DNA of 64,000 bases from Leucobacter musarum subsp. musarum (GCF_001273845.1 NZ_JHBW01000063.1:62001-126000); one strand, 5' to 3'. Positions 7,900 to 17,297 are shown, counted from the first letter of the stretch. Translations and numbers: made by a program. Notes: a model not told the origin generated them from the sequence alone.

Positions 7900-9384
7900 A
7901 TGCCCTCCCTCGCTGCCTCGATGGACGCCGTGCGCGCCATCGCCGATTCGGCGCCGGTCGCCACGCTGGCCGCGGCATTCGCCGCACGCGGCCACGAATT
8001 CGCTCTCGTCGGCGGGCCGGTGCGCGACGCCCTGCTCGGCCGACCGGTCACCGATCTCGACTTCACGACTTCGGCTCGGCCCGATGAGACGCGCGTCATT
8101 CTCGATTCGGTCTCGGGGAATGTGTGGGATGTGGGTCGCGACTTCGGCACCATCGCCGCAAAGGTGCATGGCGAGACCGTTGAGATCACGACCTATCGTG
8201 CTGAAATCTACCGCGATGATTCCCGCAAGCCCGACGTGCAATTCGGCGACTCCATCGAGGGTGATCTCGTGCGGCGCGACTTCACGATCAACGCGCTCGC
8301 GTTGATGCTGCCGGATCTGCGACTCGTCGACGTCTCCGGTGGCGTTGAGGATCTGCTGGCCGGCACGATCCGCACGCCGGGTGCACCCGAGATCTCGTTC
8401 ACGGATGATCCGCTGCGCATGCTCCGAGCCGCACGGTTCGCCGCGCAGCTGGGATTCGCGGTCACCCCGGAAACGCAGGCTTCGATGTACGAGCTCGCGG
8501 AACGACTCGACATCATCTCGGCGGAGCGCATTCGCGATGAGTTCGTGAAGCTGCTCTCGGCACCCGACCCGGAACCCGGGATCCGCCTGCTCGTCGAGAC
8601 CGGCCTCGTCGACCGCTTCCTCCCCGAGCTGACCGCCCTCGTCGAGACGCAAGACGACCACGGCCGCCACAAGGATGTGTACGAGCACAGCCTCACGGTG
8701 CTGCGGCAGGCCATCGCGCTCGAGCTCGAGCGGCGCGATTCCGAAACGACCGAACCCGACATCGTGCTGCGCATCGCCGCCCTGCTCCACGACATCGGCA
8801 AACCCGCGACCCGGCGATTCGAACGCGGTGGCGTCACCTTCCACCACCACGATGTGGTCGGTTCGAAGCTGGCGAAGAAGCGACTGCGCGAACTGCGCTT
8901 CGACAACGACACCGTGAAGCGCGTCGCCCGACTCGTCGAACTGCACCTGCGGTTCTTCGGGTACAGCGACCAGCAGTGGACCGACTCCGCGGTGCGACGC
9001 TACGTGCGCGACGCCGGCGCGGAGCTCGAGCGACTGCACATTCTCACGCGCGCCGACGTGACGACCCGCAACCGCCGCAAGGCGGAGCGGCTCGAGCACG
9101 CCTACGACGACATCGAGCGGCGCATCGATGAGCTCGCCGAAGCCGAGGAGCTCGCCGCGGTGCGCCCCGAACTCGATGGCGAGCAGATCATGGCATTGCT
9201 CGGTATCGCGCCCGGGCCGGTCGTCGGCCGGGCCTACAAGTATTTGCTCGAGGTGCGCCTCGACGAGGGGCCCATCGGTGAGGAAGCCGCAGCCGATCGG
9301 CTGCGCGCCTGGTACGCAGCGCAGCCGTCCGACGCCCTGACACATTCGTCTCGAACCGCCCGACAGGAGACCCCCGATGAGTGA
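7900..9384 (+). CDS. cca: CCA tRNA nucleotidyltransferase
   Basis: Adds or repairs the 3' CCA end of tRNAs. It has 494 residues: a class II nucleotidyltransferase domain at the N-terminus with LVGGPVRDALLGRPVTDLDF (GGxVRD and the metal-binding DxD), the RRDFTINALA motif, DDPLRMLRAARFA, and an HD phosphohydrolase domain around ALLHDIGKPA. It is the long actinobacterial type, annotated historically as PcnA. The ATG follows a -10 box by 6 nt. It overlaps the next gene by 8 bases, so translation of mshB is coupled to it. Confidence 0.93.
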   Translation: MPSLAASMDAVRAIADSAPVATLAAAFAARGHEFALVGGPVRDALLGRPVTDLDFTTSARPDETRVILDSVSGNVWDVGRDFGTIAAKVHGETVEITTYRAEIYRDDSRKPDVQFGDSIEGDLVRRDFTINALALMLPDLRLVDVSGGVEDLLAGTIRTPGAPEISFTDDPLRMLRAARFAAQLGFAVTPETQASMYELAERLDIISAERIRDEFVKLLSAPDPEPGIRLLVETGLVDRFLPELTALVETQDDHGRHKDVYEHSLTVLRQAIALELERRDSETTEPDIVLRIAALLHDIGKPATRRFERGGVTFHHHDVVGSKLAKKRLRELRFDNDTVKRVARLVELHLRFFGYSDQQWTDSAVRRYVRDAGAELERLHILTRADVTTRNRRKAERLEHAYDDIERRIDELAEAEELAAVRPELDGEQIMALLGIAPGPVVGRAYKYLLEVRLDEGPIGEEAAADRLRAWYAAQPSDALTHSSRTARQETPDE

Positions 9385-10201
9385 CGCAGCGACCTGGTTC
9401 GACGGGCGCCCTCGGGCGATGTTCGTCCACGCGCACCCCGACGATGAGACCATCGCGACCGGCGGCACACTCGCCGCACTCGCCGAAGCCGGGCGCGAAC
9501 CGTTGCTGGTCACCCTGACTCGTGGCGAGCAGGGCGAGGTCGTCGCCGGCCCGCTCGAGGCACTGGTCGCCGCGCATGGCATCGCCGTCGCGCGGCAGAA
9601 CGAGCTGAAGACCGCACTTGGCATGCTCGGCGTCGAGCGCCACGCGTTTCTCGGGGTCGAACCCGCGCGGGCCGAAGGCTTCCCTCCGGTGATCTACGAG
9701 GACTCCGGCATGATCTGGGGGCCCGACGGCCGCGCGACCGCGGCGCCCGAAGCCGGGCCCGATGCCCTCACCTCGGCGCCCGCCGTCGAAGCGCTCAACG
9801 ACCTGCTGGCCGCTGCCTACCAGTCGGGTGCGCAGGTCATCGTGAGCTACGACGACGGAGGCGGGTACGGGCACCCCGACCACGTGTTTGCGCATCGCCT
9901 CGCGCGTGCCGTGGCCCAGGCGCTCGATCTGCCGTTCTGGGAGATCGTCGGCGACCCGGCGGCTGCCGACGCAACGGCTGTCGACGAGGCCGACACCGAC
10001 GCGTTCGAGGTCCACGATGTCACCGAGTGGCTCCCCCGCAAGGTCGCCGCGCTGCGCGGATACGCGACGCAGCTCACCGTCGATGGTGACGACATTGTGC
10101 ACGTGGGCGGCCAGCGCGAAGCCATCCGCACGATCGAGGTGTTCCGTCGTCTGACTCCCGCGCCGGAGTCGCGCACGACGAACGCCGAAGCGCGGAGCTG
10201 A
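9377..10201 (+). CDS. mshB: PIG-L/LmbE-type deacetylase, probably MshB
   Basis: Zinc-dependent N-acetylglucosamine deacetylase family protein of 274 residues. In mycothiol synthesis MshB removes the acetyl group from GlcNAc-inositol. The zinc motif HAHPDDE is at about residues 16-22 and the third ligand lies in the HPDHVFAH segment near residue 170. MshB and the amidase Mca share this fold. The assignment to MshB rests on the neighbouring ino1 and mshA, and Mca remains possible. The start overlaps the cca stop with GGAGA just upstream. Confidence 0.7.
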   Translation: MSDAATWFDGRPRAMFVHAHPDDETIATGGTLAALAEAGREPLLVTLTRGEQGEVVAGPLEALVAAHGIAVARQNELKTALGMLGVERHAFLGVEPARAEGFPPVIYEDSGMIWGPDGRATAAPEAGPDALTSAPAVEALNDLLAAAYQSGAQVIVSYDDGGGYGHPDHVFAHRLARAVAQALDLPFWEIVGDPAAADATAVDEADTDAFEVHDVTEWLPRKVAALRGYATQLTVDGDDIVHVGGQREAIRTIEVFRRLTPAPESRTTNAEARS

Positions 10202-10281
10202 CGCCGAGCCGCACGCCCCGTCTCGCTAAGCTGACTCGTTGGGCGTTCTCGCGCCCGAATCACACGGAGAACAGGGGTGCG

Positions 10282-11346
10282 ATGAGTGTGAAGGTGGCCC
10301 TCGCGGGCGTTGGCAATTGCGTGAGCTCGTTGGTGCAGGGCGTGGAGTACTACCGCGGCGCTGCCGACGATGAGCAGGTTCCGGGCCTGATGCACGTGCG
10401 ACTCGGCGGGTACCACGTCTCCGATCTGGAGTTCGTGGCCGCGTTCGAGGTCGACGCGACGAAGGTCGGTCTCGATCTCAGCGAGGCGATCTGGGCGGGG
10501 CACAACAACACGATCAAGTTCTCGGACGTGCCGACGCTCGGCATCGAGGTGCAGCGCGGTCCGACGCTCGACGGGCTCGGCGAGTACTACCGCGACGCGG
10601 TCGAGGAATCAGAGCTCACCCCCGTCGATGTGGCCCAGGTGCTGCGCGACTCGGGTGCCGAGGTGCTCGCGTGCTACCTGCCGGTCGGCAGCGATGACGC
10701 CGTGAAGTTCTACGCCCAGGCGGCGCTCGAAGCGGGGGTGGCTTTCGTGAACGCGGTGCCCGTGTTCGTGGCGAGCGATCCGGAATGGGCCGCGAAGTTC
10801 GTCGCGGCGGGGCTGCCCATCGTGGGCGACGACATCAAGAGCCAGGTCGGCGCGACGATCACGCACCGCGTGCTCGCTCGCCTCATGGAGAGCCGTGGTG
10901 TCGCGCTCGACCACACGTACCAGCTCAATGTCGGCGGCAACATGGACTTCAAGAACATGCTCGAGCGCAGCCGCCTGAAGTCGAAGAAGATCTCGAAGAC
11001 GCAGGCGGTCACCTCGAACATCGACGTCGACCTGCCCGCCGACGACGTCCACATCGGGCCGAGCGACCACGTGCCGTGGCTCGAGGACCGCAAGTTCGCG
11101 TTCGTGCGACTCGAGGGCCGCGGCTTCGGCGACGTCCCGATGAGCATCGAGTACAAGCTCGAGGTCTGGGACTCCCCCAACTCCGCCGGAACGATGATCG
11201 ATGCCATCCGCAGCGCGAAGGTGGCGCTGGATCGCGGCCTCGCCGGTCCCGTCGAGTCCGCCTCGGCCTACTTCATGAAGTCGCCGGCGGTGCAAAAGCC
11301 AGATCACGCGGCGCGCGAGGAGCTCGAGGCGTTCCTCGGCGAGTGA
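10282..11346 (+). CDS. ino1: Inositol-3-phosphate synthase
   Basis: Converts glucose 6-phosphate to 1D-myo-inositol 3-phosphate with NAD. It has 354 residues, the short actinobacterial form. The NAD loop is [16 protein letters not shown] near the N-terminus, and later motifs are [26 protein letters not shown] and [16 protein letters not shown]. Its product feeds mycothiol and phosphatidylinositol. Neighbours mshB upstream and mshA converging downstream support the mycothiol role. The same chromosome segment carries a full inositol degradation locus, so synthesis and breakdown of inositol coexist. Confidence 0.93.
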   Translation: MSVKVALAGVGNCVSSLVQGVEYYRGAADDEQVPGLMHVRLGGYHVSDLEFVAAFEVDATKVGLDLSEAIWAGHNNTIKFSDVPTLGIEVQRGPTLDGLGEYYRDAVEESELTPVDVAQVLRDSGAEVLACYLPVGSDDAVKFYAQAALEAGVAFVNAVPVFVASDPEWAAKFVAAGLPIVGDDIKSQVGATITHRVLARLMESRGVALDHTYQLNVGGNMDFKNMLERSRLKSKKISKTQAVTSNIDVDLPADDVHIGPSDHVPWLEDRKFAFVRLEGRGFGDVPMSIEYKLEVWDSPNSAGTMIDAIRSAKVALDRGLAGPVESASAYFMKSPAVQKPDHAAREELEAFLGE

Positions 11347-11382
11347 CACGGGTGCGCGAGGGCGGGTGCGTCCTCGGCGCGA

Positions 11383-11396
11383 GTTTCACGTGAGGC
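11383..11396. promoter_or_regulatory. Degenerate parS-like sequence
   Basis: GTTTCACGTGAGGC matches 12 of 14 bases of the parS core; only the last A-A pair is changed. It sits at the end of mshA in a convergent intergenic gap, so coding constraint is low. Function is uncertain. Confidence 0.35.
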
Positions 11397-12603
11397 GCAG
11401 GCTCCCGTAGATGCGTTCGAGCGCGGCGGCGTGTGCACTCCAATCATGGGAGAGTGCGTGCCGCCGCGCGCTCTCCCGCAGACAGGTGAGGCGTGCGGGG
11501 TCGCGCAGCAGTGCGGCGATGACGGCGGCCCACTGCTCCGGATCGCGCCCCTCGACGAGGGCCCCCGCAACGCCGTCGGGTGCGGCCTCAACGAGCCCGG
11601 TGTGCGCCGCCGCGATGACCGGGGTGCCGCTCGCCGCGGCTTCGAGGGCGACCAGGCCGAAGGTCTCCGAGTGCGACGGTACGAGCGCGAGCGTGCTTTC
11701 GGCGAGGAGCTGGGCGGCGCTCTCGCGATCCTGCGCGGGGAGAAACCGCACCTGCTTCGCGATGCCGCCGATGCGGGCGAGCTCGCGCAATTGCCGCGCG
11801 AATGGTTCAGCACCGGACGTTGGCTCCCCCGCAATGATCAGTTCAGTGCGCGACCAGAGTTCGGGGTCGCGCTGCGCGAGCGCGACCGCGGCACACACGG
11901 CGAGATCCTGGCCCTTAAGGGGTTGCACGCGACCGAGCACCGTGAGGCGCAGCGTGGTCGGTGTTTCACGGGAAACATCGCGCGGTCGAGGATGAAACGT
12001 CGACGTGTCGACTCCCGGGAGCACGAGTCGATCATCGGCGACCGGCACCGCGGACGCGTGGCGGATCGCCGCGGCTTCGGCACGACTCACCGCGACCGCG
12101 GCACCGCGCATCACGACTGCGCGCTCGGCGGCGAGGCGCAGCGGAGGTTCGGGGCGTGCTCCGGGCGCGAGCAGCGCATTTTTCTGCGCCCCGACGGTGT
12201 GAAGCGTGATCGCGGGCACGACGCGCGACCTCGCCGCCAGCGGGAGGGCCGCAACTCCACTCAGCCAGTAGTGCGCGTGCACCGCATCGAATGCGTGATC
12301 ATCCGCGAACCGCGAGATCATGGCTCGCGAAAAATCGGGAACGAGTGCGGGCAATGCCTCTTTCGGCGCATCGGGATCACCCGCGGCGATGGAGATCAAT
12401 CGCGCTCCGGTGGGGTGACCGGTCTGCAGAGGCCTGACGCCTGCGGGCTCGGCAGCGGTCGCCCGCGTGATCACCGAAACATCGTGACCGCGAGCGGCGA
12501 GCGCACTGGCTGCCTCGCTGACCACCACGTTCATTCCCCCGGCATCGCCCCTCCCCGGCACCGCCGCCGGAGAGGTGTGCATCGAGATGAGCGCGATCCG
12601 CAT
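11386..12603 (-). CDS. mshA: Glycosyltransferase family 4, probable MshA
   Basis: Transfers GlcNAc from UDP-GlcNAc to inositol 3-phosphate, the committed mycothiol step. It has 405 residues with two Rossmann domains. The N-terminal GRGDAGGMNVVV loop, HAHYWLSG and AAPLxxxG-like context match mycobacterial MshA; the C-terminal donor site is SETFGLVALEAAASGTPV with the E-x7-E pair. mshB and ino1 are adjacent and convergent. A TAGGCT box 7 nt before the ATG suggests a leaderless transcript. A paralogue at 28561 shares the GGMNVVV loop, but this copy is the closer one to known MshA. Confidence 0.8.
   Translation of the reverse strand: MRIALISMHTSPAAVPGRGDAGGMNVVVSEAASALAARGHDVSVITRATAAEPAGVRPLQTGHPTGARLISIAAGDPDAPKEALPALVPDFSRAMISRFADDHAFDAVHAHYWLSGVAALPLAARSRVVPAITLHTVGAQKNALLAPGARPEPPLRLAAERAVVMRGAAVAVSRAEAAAIRHASAVPVADDRLVLPGVDTSTFHPRPRDVSRETPTTLRLTVLGRVQPLKGQDLAVCAAVALAQRDPELWSRTELIIAGEPTSGAEPFARQLRELARIGGIAKQVRFLPAQDRESAAQLLAESTLALVPSHSETFGLVALEAAASGTPVIAAAHTGLVEAAPDGVAGALVEGRDPEQWAAVIAALLRDPARLTCLRESARRHALSHDWSAHAAALERIYGSLRLT
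11962..11977. promoter_or_regulatory. Second parS-like site, inside mshA
   Basis: TGTTTCACGGGAAACA matches the full 16-base parS consensus at 15 positions; the only change is at the centre. It lies within the coding sequence, where the minus strand reads VSRET, a pattern often seen when parS sits inside genes. It is 11 kb from the first parS. Confidence 0.6.
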
Positions 12604-12610
12604 GGTGATC

Positions 12611-12616
12611 AGCCTA
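12611..12616 (-). promoter_or_regulatory. -10 box for a leaderless transcript (mshA)
   Basis: Minus-strand TAGGCT ends 7 nt before the mshA ATG at 12603, and no ribosome binding site is visible. Confidence 0.45.
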
Positions 12617-12734
12617 GGCGGGATGGCTGCGGTGGGTCAGTGCACAGGTGCCAATACGGCCGCAAAGTGCTAAGCTGTTGAGGTTGTCTGCGTGCCGCAC
12701 ACCAGTGCGTCACGGAGGCACGATGCACAAACAC

Positions 12735-12777
12735 CCTCCTGTCACAGAAATCCTGTGGCCGTGAAGTCCGAAGGAGG
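12735..12777 (+). promoter_or_regulatory. Candidate S6:S18-binding leader of rpsF
   Basis: CCTCCT (12735-12740) can pair with AGGAGG (12772-12777), which is the rpsF ribosome binding site. Inside, CACAG (12743-12747) pairs with CTGTG (12753-12757), followed by GGCCG. A hairpin with a bulged CCG is the hallmark of the known S6:S18 leader upstream of rpsF in many bacteria. Binding by the S6-S18 complex would close the ribosome binding site. Confidence 0.45.
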
Positions 12778-12787
12778 TGGGTCAATA

Positions 12788-13150
<363 letters not shown>

Positions 13151-13153
13151 CTC

Positions 13154-13696
13154 ATGGCCGGTGAGCCGCTGATCACAGTCGTTGGCAACTTGGTTGCCGA
13201 CCCGGAGCCGCGTGTCAGCCAGGCGGGTAAGTCCTGGGTGACCTTCCGGATCGCCTCGACGCCGCGCGTGCGCGATCGTCAGTCGGGTGACTGGTCGGAC
13301 GGCGAACCGTTGTGGCTCGGTTGCCGCGCGTACGGAGAGTACGCCGACAACATTGCCGCATCGCTCACGAAGGGCATGCGCGTCATCGTGCAGGGCCGCC
13401 TCACCCAGCGCAGCTACACCGACAACCAGGGGCAGCAGCGCACTTCTCTCGACCTTGAGGTCGAAGAGGTCGGGCCGTCGCTCCGCTTCGCCACTGCTCA
13501 GGTCGCTCGCGGCCAGGCACGTGGTCAGGTCGGCGGCTTCGGTGGCGGCAACTCGAATCAGCCCGCCGGGCAGAGCAGCTGGGGTCAGCCCGCCGCTCAG
13601 CCCCAGCAGCAGCAGGACAACCCCTGGACGAACTCGGGCCAGGGCGATTCCGGCGGCGGCTTCGGCGGCGGTTTCGACGACGAGCAACCTTTCTAA
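13154..13696 (+). CDS. ssb: Single-stranded DNA-binding protein
   Basis: Tetrameric OB-fold protein coating single-stranded DNA in replication and repair. It has 180 residues: OB domain about 1-115 (ITVVGNLVADPEPRVSQAGK, then VIVQGRLTQRSYTDNQG), a flexible Gly/Gln/Pro-rich linker (about 116-170), and the acidic partner-binding tip DDEQPF at the end. The tip is the classic DDxxxF form. It is only 3 bp after rpsF. Confidence 0.96.
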   Translation: MAGEPLITVVGNLVADPEPRVSQAGKSWVTFRIASTPRVRDRQSGDWSDGEPLWLGCRAYGEYADNIAASLTKGMRVIVQGRLTQRSYTDNQGQQRTSLDLEVEEVGPSLRFATAQVARGQARGQVGGFGGGNSNQPAGQSSWGQPAAQPQQQQDNPWTNSGQGDSGGGFGGGFDDEQPF

Positions 13697-13744
13697 ACTT
13701 CTTGATCCGGCCCAGCCGGAACGCATCACGAAAAGAGACCAATT

Positions 13745-14005
13745 ATGGCAGGCAAGTCCAGCGGCGCAGCCCGCAAGCCGGGTCGCGGTAAGAACGCCAA
13801 GACCCTCGCACCCGCGAAGAAGCAGACCGTCGGCGTCATCGATTACAAAGATGTCGCAACGCTCCGCAAGTTCATCTCTGAGCGCGGCAAGATCCGCGCC
13901 CGCCGCATCACCGGCGTGTCCGTCCAGGAGCAGCGACTCATCGCCAAGGCAGTTAAGAATGCCCGCGAGATGGCTCTCCTCCCCTACGCCGGTTCCGGCC
14001 GCTAA
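13745..14005 (+). CDS. rpsR: Small ribosomal subunit protein bS18
   Basis: 86-residue ribosomal protein that pairs with bS6. The conserved [26 protein letters not shown] is present, followed by [19 protein letters not shown]. No CxxC zinc motif is visible, so this looks like a zinc-independent form. It is the third gene of the operon. Confidence 0.97.
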   Translation: MAGKSSGAARKPGRGKNAKTLAPAKKQTVGVIDYKDVATLRKFISERGKIRARRITGVSVQEQRLIAKAVKNAREMALLPYAGSGR

Positions 14006-14018
14006 GGAGTAGAGCAAC

Positions 14019-14468
14019 ATGTCGAAGGTTATTCTGACGAACGAGGTCCAGGGCCTCGGTTCCGCCGGTGATGTTGTAGACGTCAAGACCGGTTACGCAC
14101 GCAACTACCTCGTGCCCCAGGGCTACGCAGTGCACTGGACCCGCGGTGGCGAGGCTCAGGTCGCGCAGCTCCGTGCGGCTCGCGACGCGCGTGCGCTCGC
14201 TTCGGTCGAAGACGCGCAGGCGCTCAAGGCGAAGCTGCAGGCGGGCAAGATCCGTCTCCAGGCGAAGACCGGCACCGGTGGCCGTCTCTTCGGTTCGATC
14301 AAGCCCGCTGCGGTTGCCGACGCTGTTTCGGCTGCCGGCATCGGCGAGATCGACAAGCGTAAGATCACGCTCCCCGCAATCAAGACCACGGGCGAGTACC
14401 AGGCGATCATCCATCTTCACGAGGGTGTCGACGCCAAGATCACGCTGCAGGTGATCTCGGAGCGCTAA
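14019..14468 (+). CDS. rplI: Large ribosomal subunit protein bL9
   Basis: 149-residue protein with the N-terminal rRNA-binding domain ([28 protein letters not shown]), a long connecting helix and the C-terminal domain ([14 protein letters not shown]...IDKRKITLP). An AAGGAG ribosome binding site lies just upstream. It ends the ribosomal operon, followed by a strong hairpin. Confidence 0.97.
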   Translation: MSKVILTNEVQGLGSAGDVVDVKTGYARNYLVPQGYAVHWTRGGEAQVAQLRAARDARALASVEDAQALKAKLQAGKIRLQAKTGTGGRLFGSIKPAAVADAVSAAGIGEIDKRKITLPAIKTTGEYQAIIHLHEGVDAKITLQVISER

Positions 14469-14485
14469 AGCTCCGTTCTCGCGAC

Positions 14486-14529
14486 ACGGCGGGGTGCGAT
14501 TCCGGTGATCCGGAGTCGCACCCCGCCGT
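14486..14529 (+). terminator. Intrinsic terminator of the rpsF-rplI operon
   Basis: A 20-bp stem (ACGGCGGGGTGCGA followed by TTCCGG, complement ending at 14529) with a TGAT loop has a single G-U pair. It starts 18 bases after the rplI stop. Confidence 0.8.
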
Positions 14530-14623
14530 CGTATTCTCGGGGTCCTGGCGCTGAACACCGCGTGAACAGGAAGTTTGGATGTGAATCTGAAAGCGCTACC
14601 AATTGCGTTCGGCGTGGCGCAAG

Positions 14624-14827
14624 TTCTCCACATGTCGGGCGTTTCGTCAAGGTTCAATGCGCACTTGAGACTCGAATAACTTTTCCCCTGTGGAAAAGTA
14701 AAAAACCAGATCAGAGAAGCTAAATTACTTCTCCTCCACAAGCCCTCCACATGTTTTCCCCAGCGTTGTGGAAAACATGTGGCTCAGATCGGTGAGTTAT
14801 TCACCAAGTTATCCACAGGGTGGAAAA
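14624..14827. promoter_or_regulatory. Cluster of DnaA boxes upstream of dnaB
   Basis: The cluster contains a perfect TTATCCACA at 14809-14817. TTATTCACC is at 14797-14805. TTCTCCACA is at 14624-14632. TTTTCCACA occurs twice on the minus strand (14689-14697 and 14767-14775), and TTTTCCACC is at 14819-14827 on the minus strand. An AT-rich stretch lies among them. The known oriC of this group is between dnaA and dnaN, about 15 kb or more to the left, so this is either a control site for dnaB, a DnaA-titrating site, or an origin-like element. Confidence 0.65.
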
Positions 14828-14941
14828 CGGTTCGTCGTTGGGCGATTGATGCCGGGCCTCCTGACCCCTACCGTGAATGTCCGGGGTCTGGTGTCTGATC
14901 GATCAGTAACCGAATCCACCGCAGCGAGAGGAAGTGACCGA

Positions 14942-16315
14942 GTGTCGATCGCGCACCTGGGCATACCGGACCCATTTGTCGAAGAAGAGTCGCGCGGGCA
15001 CGAGCGCACACCGCCCTACGACCTGCTCGCCGAGCAGAGTGCGCTCGGCGGCATGCTGCTCTCGAAAGACGCCGTCGCCGATGTCACGGGTCTACTCAAG
15101 GGGCCCGACTTCTACGTGCCAAAGCACGAAGTCATCTACGAGGCGGTGCTCTCGCTCTACTCGCGCGGTGAGCCGACCGACGTCATCACCGTCACCGACG
15201 AGCTGACCAAGAGCGGTGAGCTGCAGCGCGCGGGCGGCGCCGAGTACCTGCACACCGTGACCAGCATCGTGCCGACTGCCGCAAACGCGAGCTTCTACGC
15301 CGAGATCGTCGCCGAGAAAGCCCTGCTGCGTCGTCTGGTCGAAGCAGGAACCCGAATCGTGCAGATGGGGTATGCGGGCGAAGGCGAGGCGATCGATCTC
15401 GTCAACGTCGCGCAGTCGGAGATCTACGGAGTGACGGGCGAGAGCCAGGGCGAAGATTATGTGCCCCTGCACCTCGCCGTCGACGCCGCCCTCGAAGAGA
15501 TCAACAAGGCCAACAGCCAGACGGATGGCATGCTCGGCGTGCCCACGGGCTTCAGCGAGCTCGACGCGATGACGAACGGGTTCGCCGGCGGGCAGATGAT
15601 CATCATCGCGGCCCGACCGGCCATGGGTAAGTCGACGTTGGCCATGGATGTGGCGCGCAACGCATCGGTGCACGCGAATGCGCCGACCGTCTTCTTCTCA
15701 CTCGAAATGGGGCGAGCCGAGATCGCGATGCGTCTGCTCGCTGCAGAGGCCAGCATTCCGATGCAGACGCTGCGCAAGGGCGCGCTCGATCAGCGCGACT
15801 TCCAGAAGCTCGCAGCCACACAGGCGCGTGTCGCCGAGGCGCCGCTCTACATCGACGACAGCCCGAACCTCACGCTGGTCGAGATCCGGGCGAAGTGCCG
15901 TCGTCTCAAGCAGCAGCACGGGCTGCGCATGGTGGTCATCGACTACTTGCAGCTGCTCTCGAGCGGCAAGAAGTCGGAGAGCCGACAGCAAGAGGTCTCC
16001 GAATTCTCGCGAGCGCTCAAGCTGCTCTCGAAAGAGCTCGACGTACCGGTGATCGCACTGTCGCAGCTGAACCGTGCATCTGAACAGCGCGCCGACAAAA
16101 TGCCCGCCATCAGCGACCTGCGCGAATCGGGCTCGCTCGAGCAAGACGCCGACATGGTGATCCTGCTGCACCGCGAAGCCGTCGGCGACCGTGACAGCTC
16201 GCGCGCGGGTGAGGCCGACTTCATCCTCGCCAAGCAGCGCAACGGGCCCACGGGCACGGTTACCGTCGCATTCCAAGGCCACTACTCGCGCTTCCAGGAC
16301 ATGCCTCAGGTCTGA
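14942..16315 (+). CDS. dnaB: Replicative DNA helicase DnaB
   Basis: Hexameric helicase that unwinds DNA at the replication fork. It has 457 residues, the usual actinobacterial size. The N-terminal domain is PPYDLLAEQSALGGMLLSKDAV, Walker A is ARPAMGKSTLAMDVA, then FFSLEMGRAEIAMRLLAAEA, Walker B region MVVIDYLQLL, and the arginine-finger region DLRESGSLEQDADMVILLHRE. No intein interrupts it. The GTG start follows GAGAGGAAG by about 7 nt; an in-frame ATG at 14768 exists but gives an unrelated extension. Upstream DnaA boxes suggest control by DnaA. Confidence 0.96.
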   Translation: MSIAHLGIPDPFVEEESRGHERTPPYDLLAEQSALGGMLLSKDAVADVTGLLKGPDFYVPKHEVIYEAVLSLYSRGEPTDVITVTDELTKSGELQRAGGAEYLHTVTSIVPTAANASFYAEIVAEKALLRRLVEAGTRIVQMGYAGEGEAIDLVNVAQSEIYGVTGESQGEDYVPLHLAVDAALEEINKANSQTDGMLGVPTGFSELDAMTNGFAGGQMIIIAARPAMGKSTLAMDVARNASVHANAPTVFFSLEMGRAEIAMRLLAAEASIPMQTLRKGALDQRDFQKLAATQARVAEAPLYIDDSPNLTLVEIRAKCRRLKQQHGLRMVVIDYLQLLSSGKKSESRQQEVSEFSRALKLLSKELDVPVIALSQLNRASEQRADKMPAISDLRESGSLEQDADMVILLHREAVGDRDSSRAGEADFILAKQRNGPTGTVTVAFQGHYSRFQDMPQV

Positions 16316-16402
16316 CACCGAGCGCCAGCCGCACGCCAGTGCGACCGGGATTCTCTCGGGTGGCACCGGGGTAGACTGGGGCGAGACGAAGAAAGGGGTG
16401 TC

Positions 16403-16978
16403 ATGGCTGCTGCAGTACCCACAGCTGCGGAATCACCGACTCCTGAGACTCCGGTCGCACGCCCCGTTCGGCTCGTGCGCGTTGCCGTGCTGATCATCGC
16501 CGGCATCGCTATCGCATTCACCGCAACCCTGCACGAGCAGCTGGGCTTCGACCTCGGCGTGACCGCGGCCATTCTCGGCCTCATCGCCATCGCGCACCTG
16601 CTTGAGTGGTTCTCCGTACGCGCCTCGGGCGGCAACGCCGTGCCGCTCCTGCTGGCGGTCGTGTCGATCGCCGCTGCGGTCGCGTTGCCGATTGCCGGCT
16701 CCGTCATCGGCTTTGCGGTCGTTGTCGCGGCCTGGGCGCTCGTGAGTGCGCTGCTCGAATTCGTCGGCTCGACCGTGCGTCCGGGCAGTCGCCAAGACGC
16801 GGTGTTCCTCGGCGCGATCGGCATCCTCCTCGCGCTGCTCACCATCCTGGTCCGCACCGACCAGGTGGCGATTCTCGGCTTCCTCGGCGCCTACGCCATG
16901 GTCGCCGGCGTCTTCCTCGGCATTTCGGCCTTCGACACGCGTCGCAGCGCGACGTCGGTCGCGGCCACCGAGCAGTAG
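16403..16978 (+). CDS. Hypothetical multi-pass membrane protein
   Basis: 191 residues with about six predicted transmembrane helices in three pairs, a Pro/Thr-rich N-terminus and a short polar tail. The repeated-pair pattern recalls HdeD/DUF308 proteins, but I cannot confirm membership. TAGACT at 16372-16377 is a plausible -10 box and GAAAGGGG precedes the ATG. The next gene follows after 28 bp, so the two are probably an operon. Confidence 0.6.
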   Translation: MAAAVPTAAESPTPETPVARPVRLVRVAVLIIAGIAIAFTATLHEQLGFDLGVTAAILGLIAIAHLLEWFSVRASGGNAVPLLLAVVSIAAAVALPIAGSVIGFAVVVAAWALVSALLEFVGSTVRPGSRQDAVFLGAIGILLALLTILVRTDQVAILGFLGAYAMVAGVFLGISAFDTRRSATSVAATEQ

Positions 16979-17006
16979 TTTCCCTGCACCTCTTCGAAAG
17001 TACACG

Positions 17007-17297
17007 ATGACCCAGCCTCCCGAGCCCGTCAATCAGGATCGCGTGACCCCGTCGCGTCGTGACCGCCTGAAGCCGCTCGAACTTATCGGCTTCTCGCTCG
17101 TGCTCGGCGTCTTCGCCGGCTTGGTCGTGCTGCTCACCACGCGCGACCTGGTGCTCGGTCTGGTCTTTCTCGGTGTCGGCTTCATCGTCTCCATTATGAT
17201 GGTCGCCCTCGTGGGGCTCGGCGGCAAGCCGAGTCAAGAAGACATCGACGCGCGCAAAGATCTGCGCGGCCCCGACGACAAGCCCAACTGGCACTGA
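17007..17297 (+). CDS. Small two-helix membrane protein
   Basis: 96-residue protein of unknown function with a polar N-terminus, two close transmembrane helices (LELIGFSLVLGVFAGLVVLL and LVLGLVFLGVGFIVSIMMVA) and a charged C-terminus ending in DDKPNWH. It matches no family I can name. It probably shares a transcript with the membrane protein upstream. Confidence 0.6.
   Translation: MTQPPEPVNQDRVTPSRRDRLKPLELIGFSLVLGVFAGLVVLLTTRDLVLGLVFLGVGFIVSIMMVALVGLGGKPSQEDIDARKDLRGPDDKPNWH

Larger units (their letters stand above)
14469..14941 (+). other. 473-bp gene-free region upstream of dnaB
   Basis: This gap holds the rplI terminator (14486-14529), an unusually AT-rich stretch for this genome (about 14655-14735), a group of DnaA boxes (14624-14827), a 13-bp inverted repeat with a 10-nt loop at 14747-14782, a 12-bp palindrome CTGATCGATCAG at 14895-14906 and the dnaB ribosome binding site. 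An in-frame ATG at 14768 would extend dnaB over this region, but the extension has no DnaB similarity. Confidence 0.7.

Noticed and set aside
14895-14906. CTGATCGATCAG palindrome near the dnaB start as an operator.
   Set aside because: GATC-based short palindromes are common and no repeat of it is seen nearby. Left as a note in the region entry.
14768-14941. An earlier dnaB start at ATG 14768.
   Set aside because: It would run through DnaA boxes and the extra residues show no DnaB similarity. GTG 14942 gives the normal length and has a ribosome binding site.
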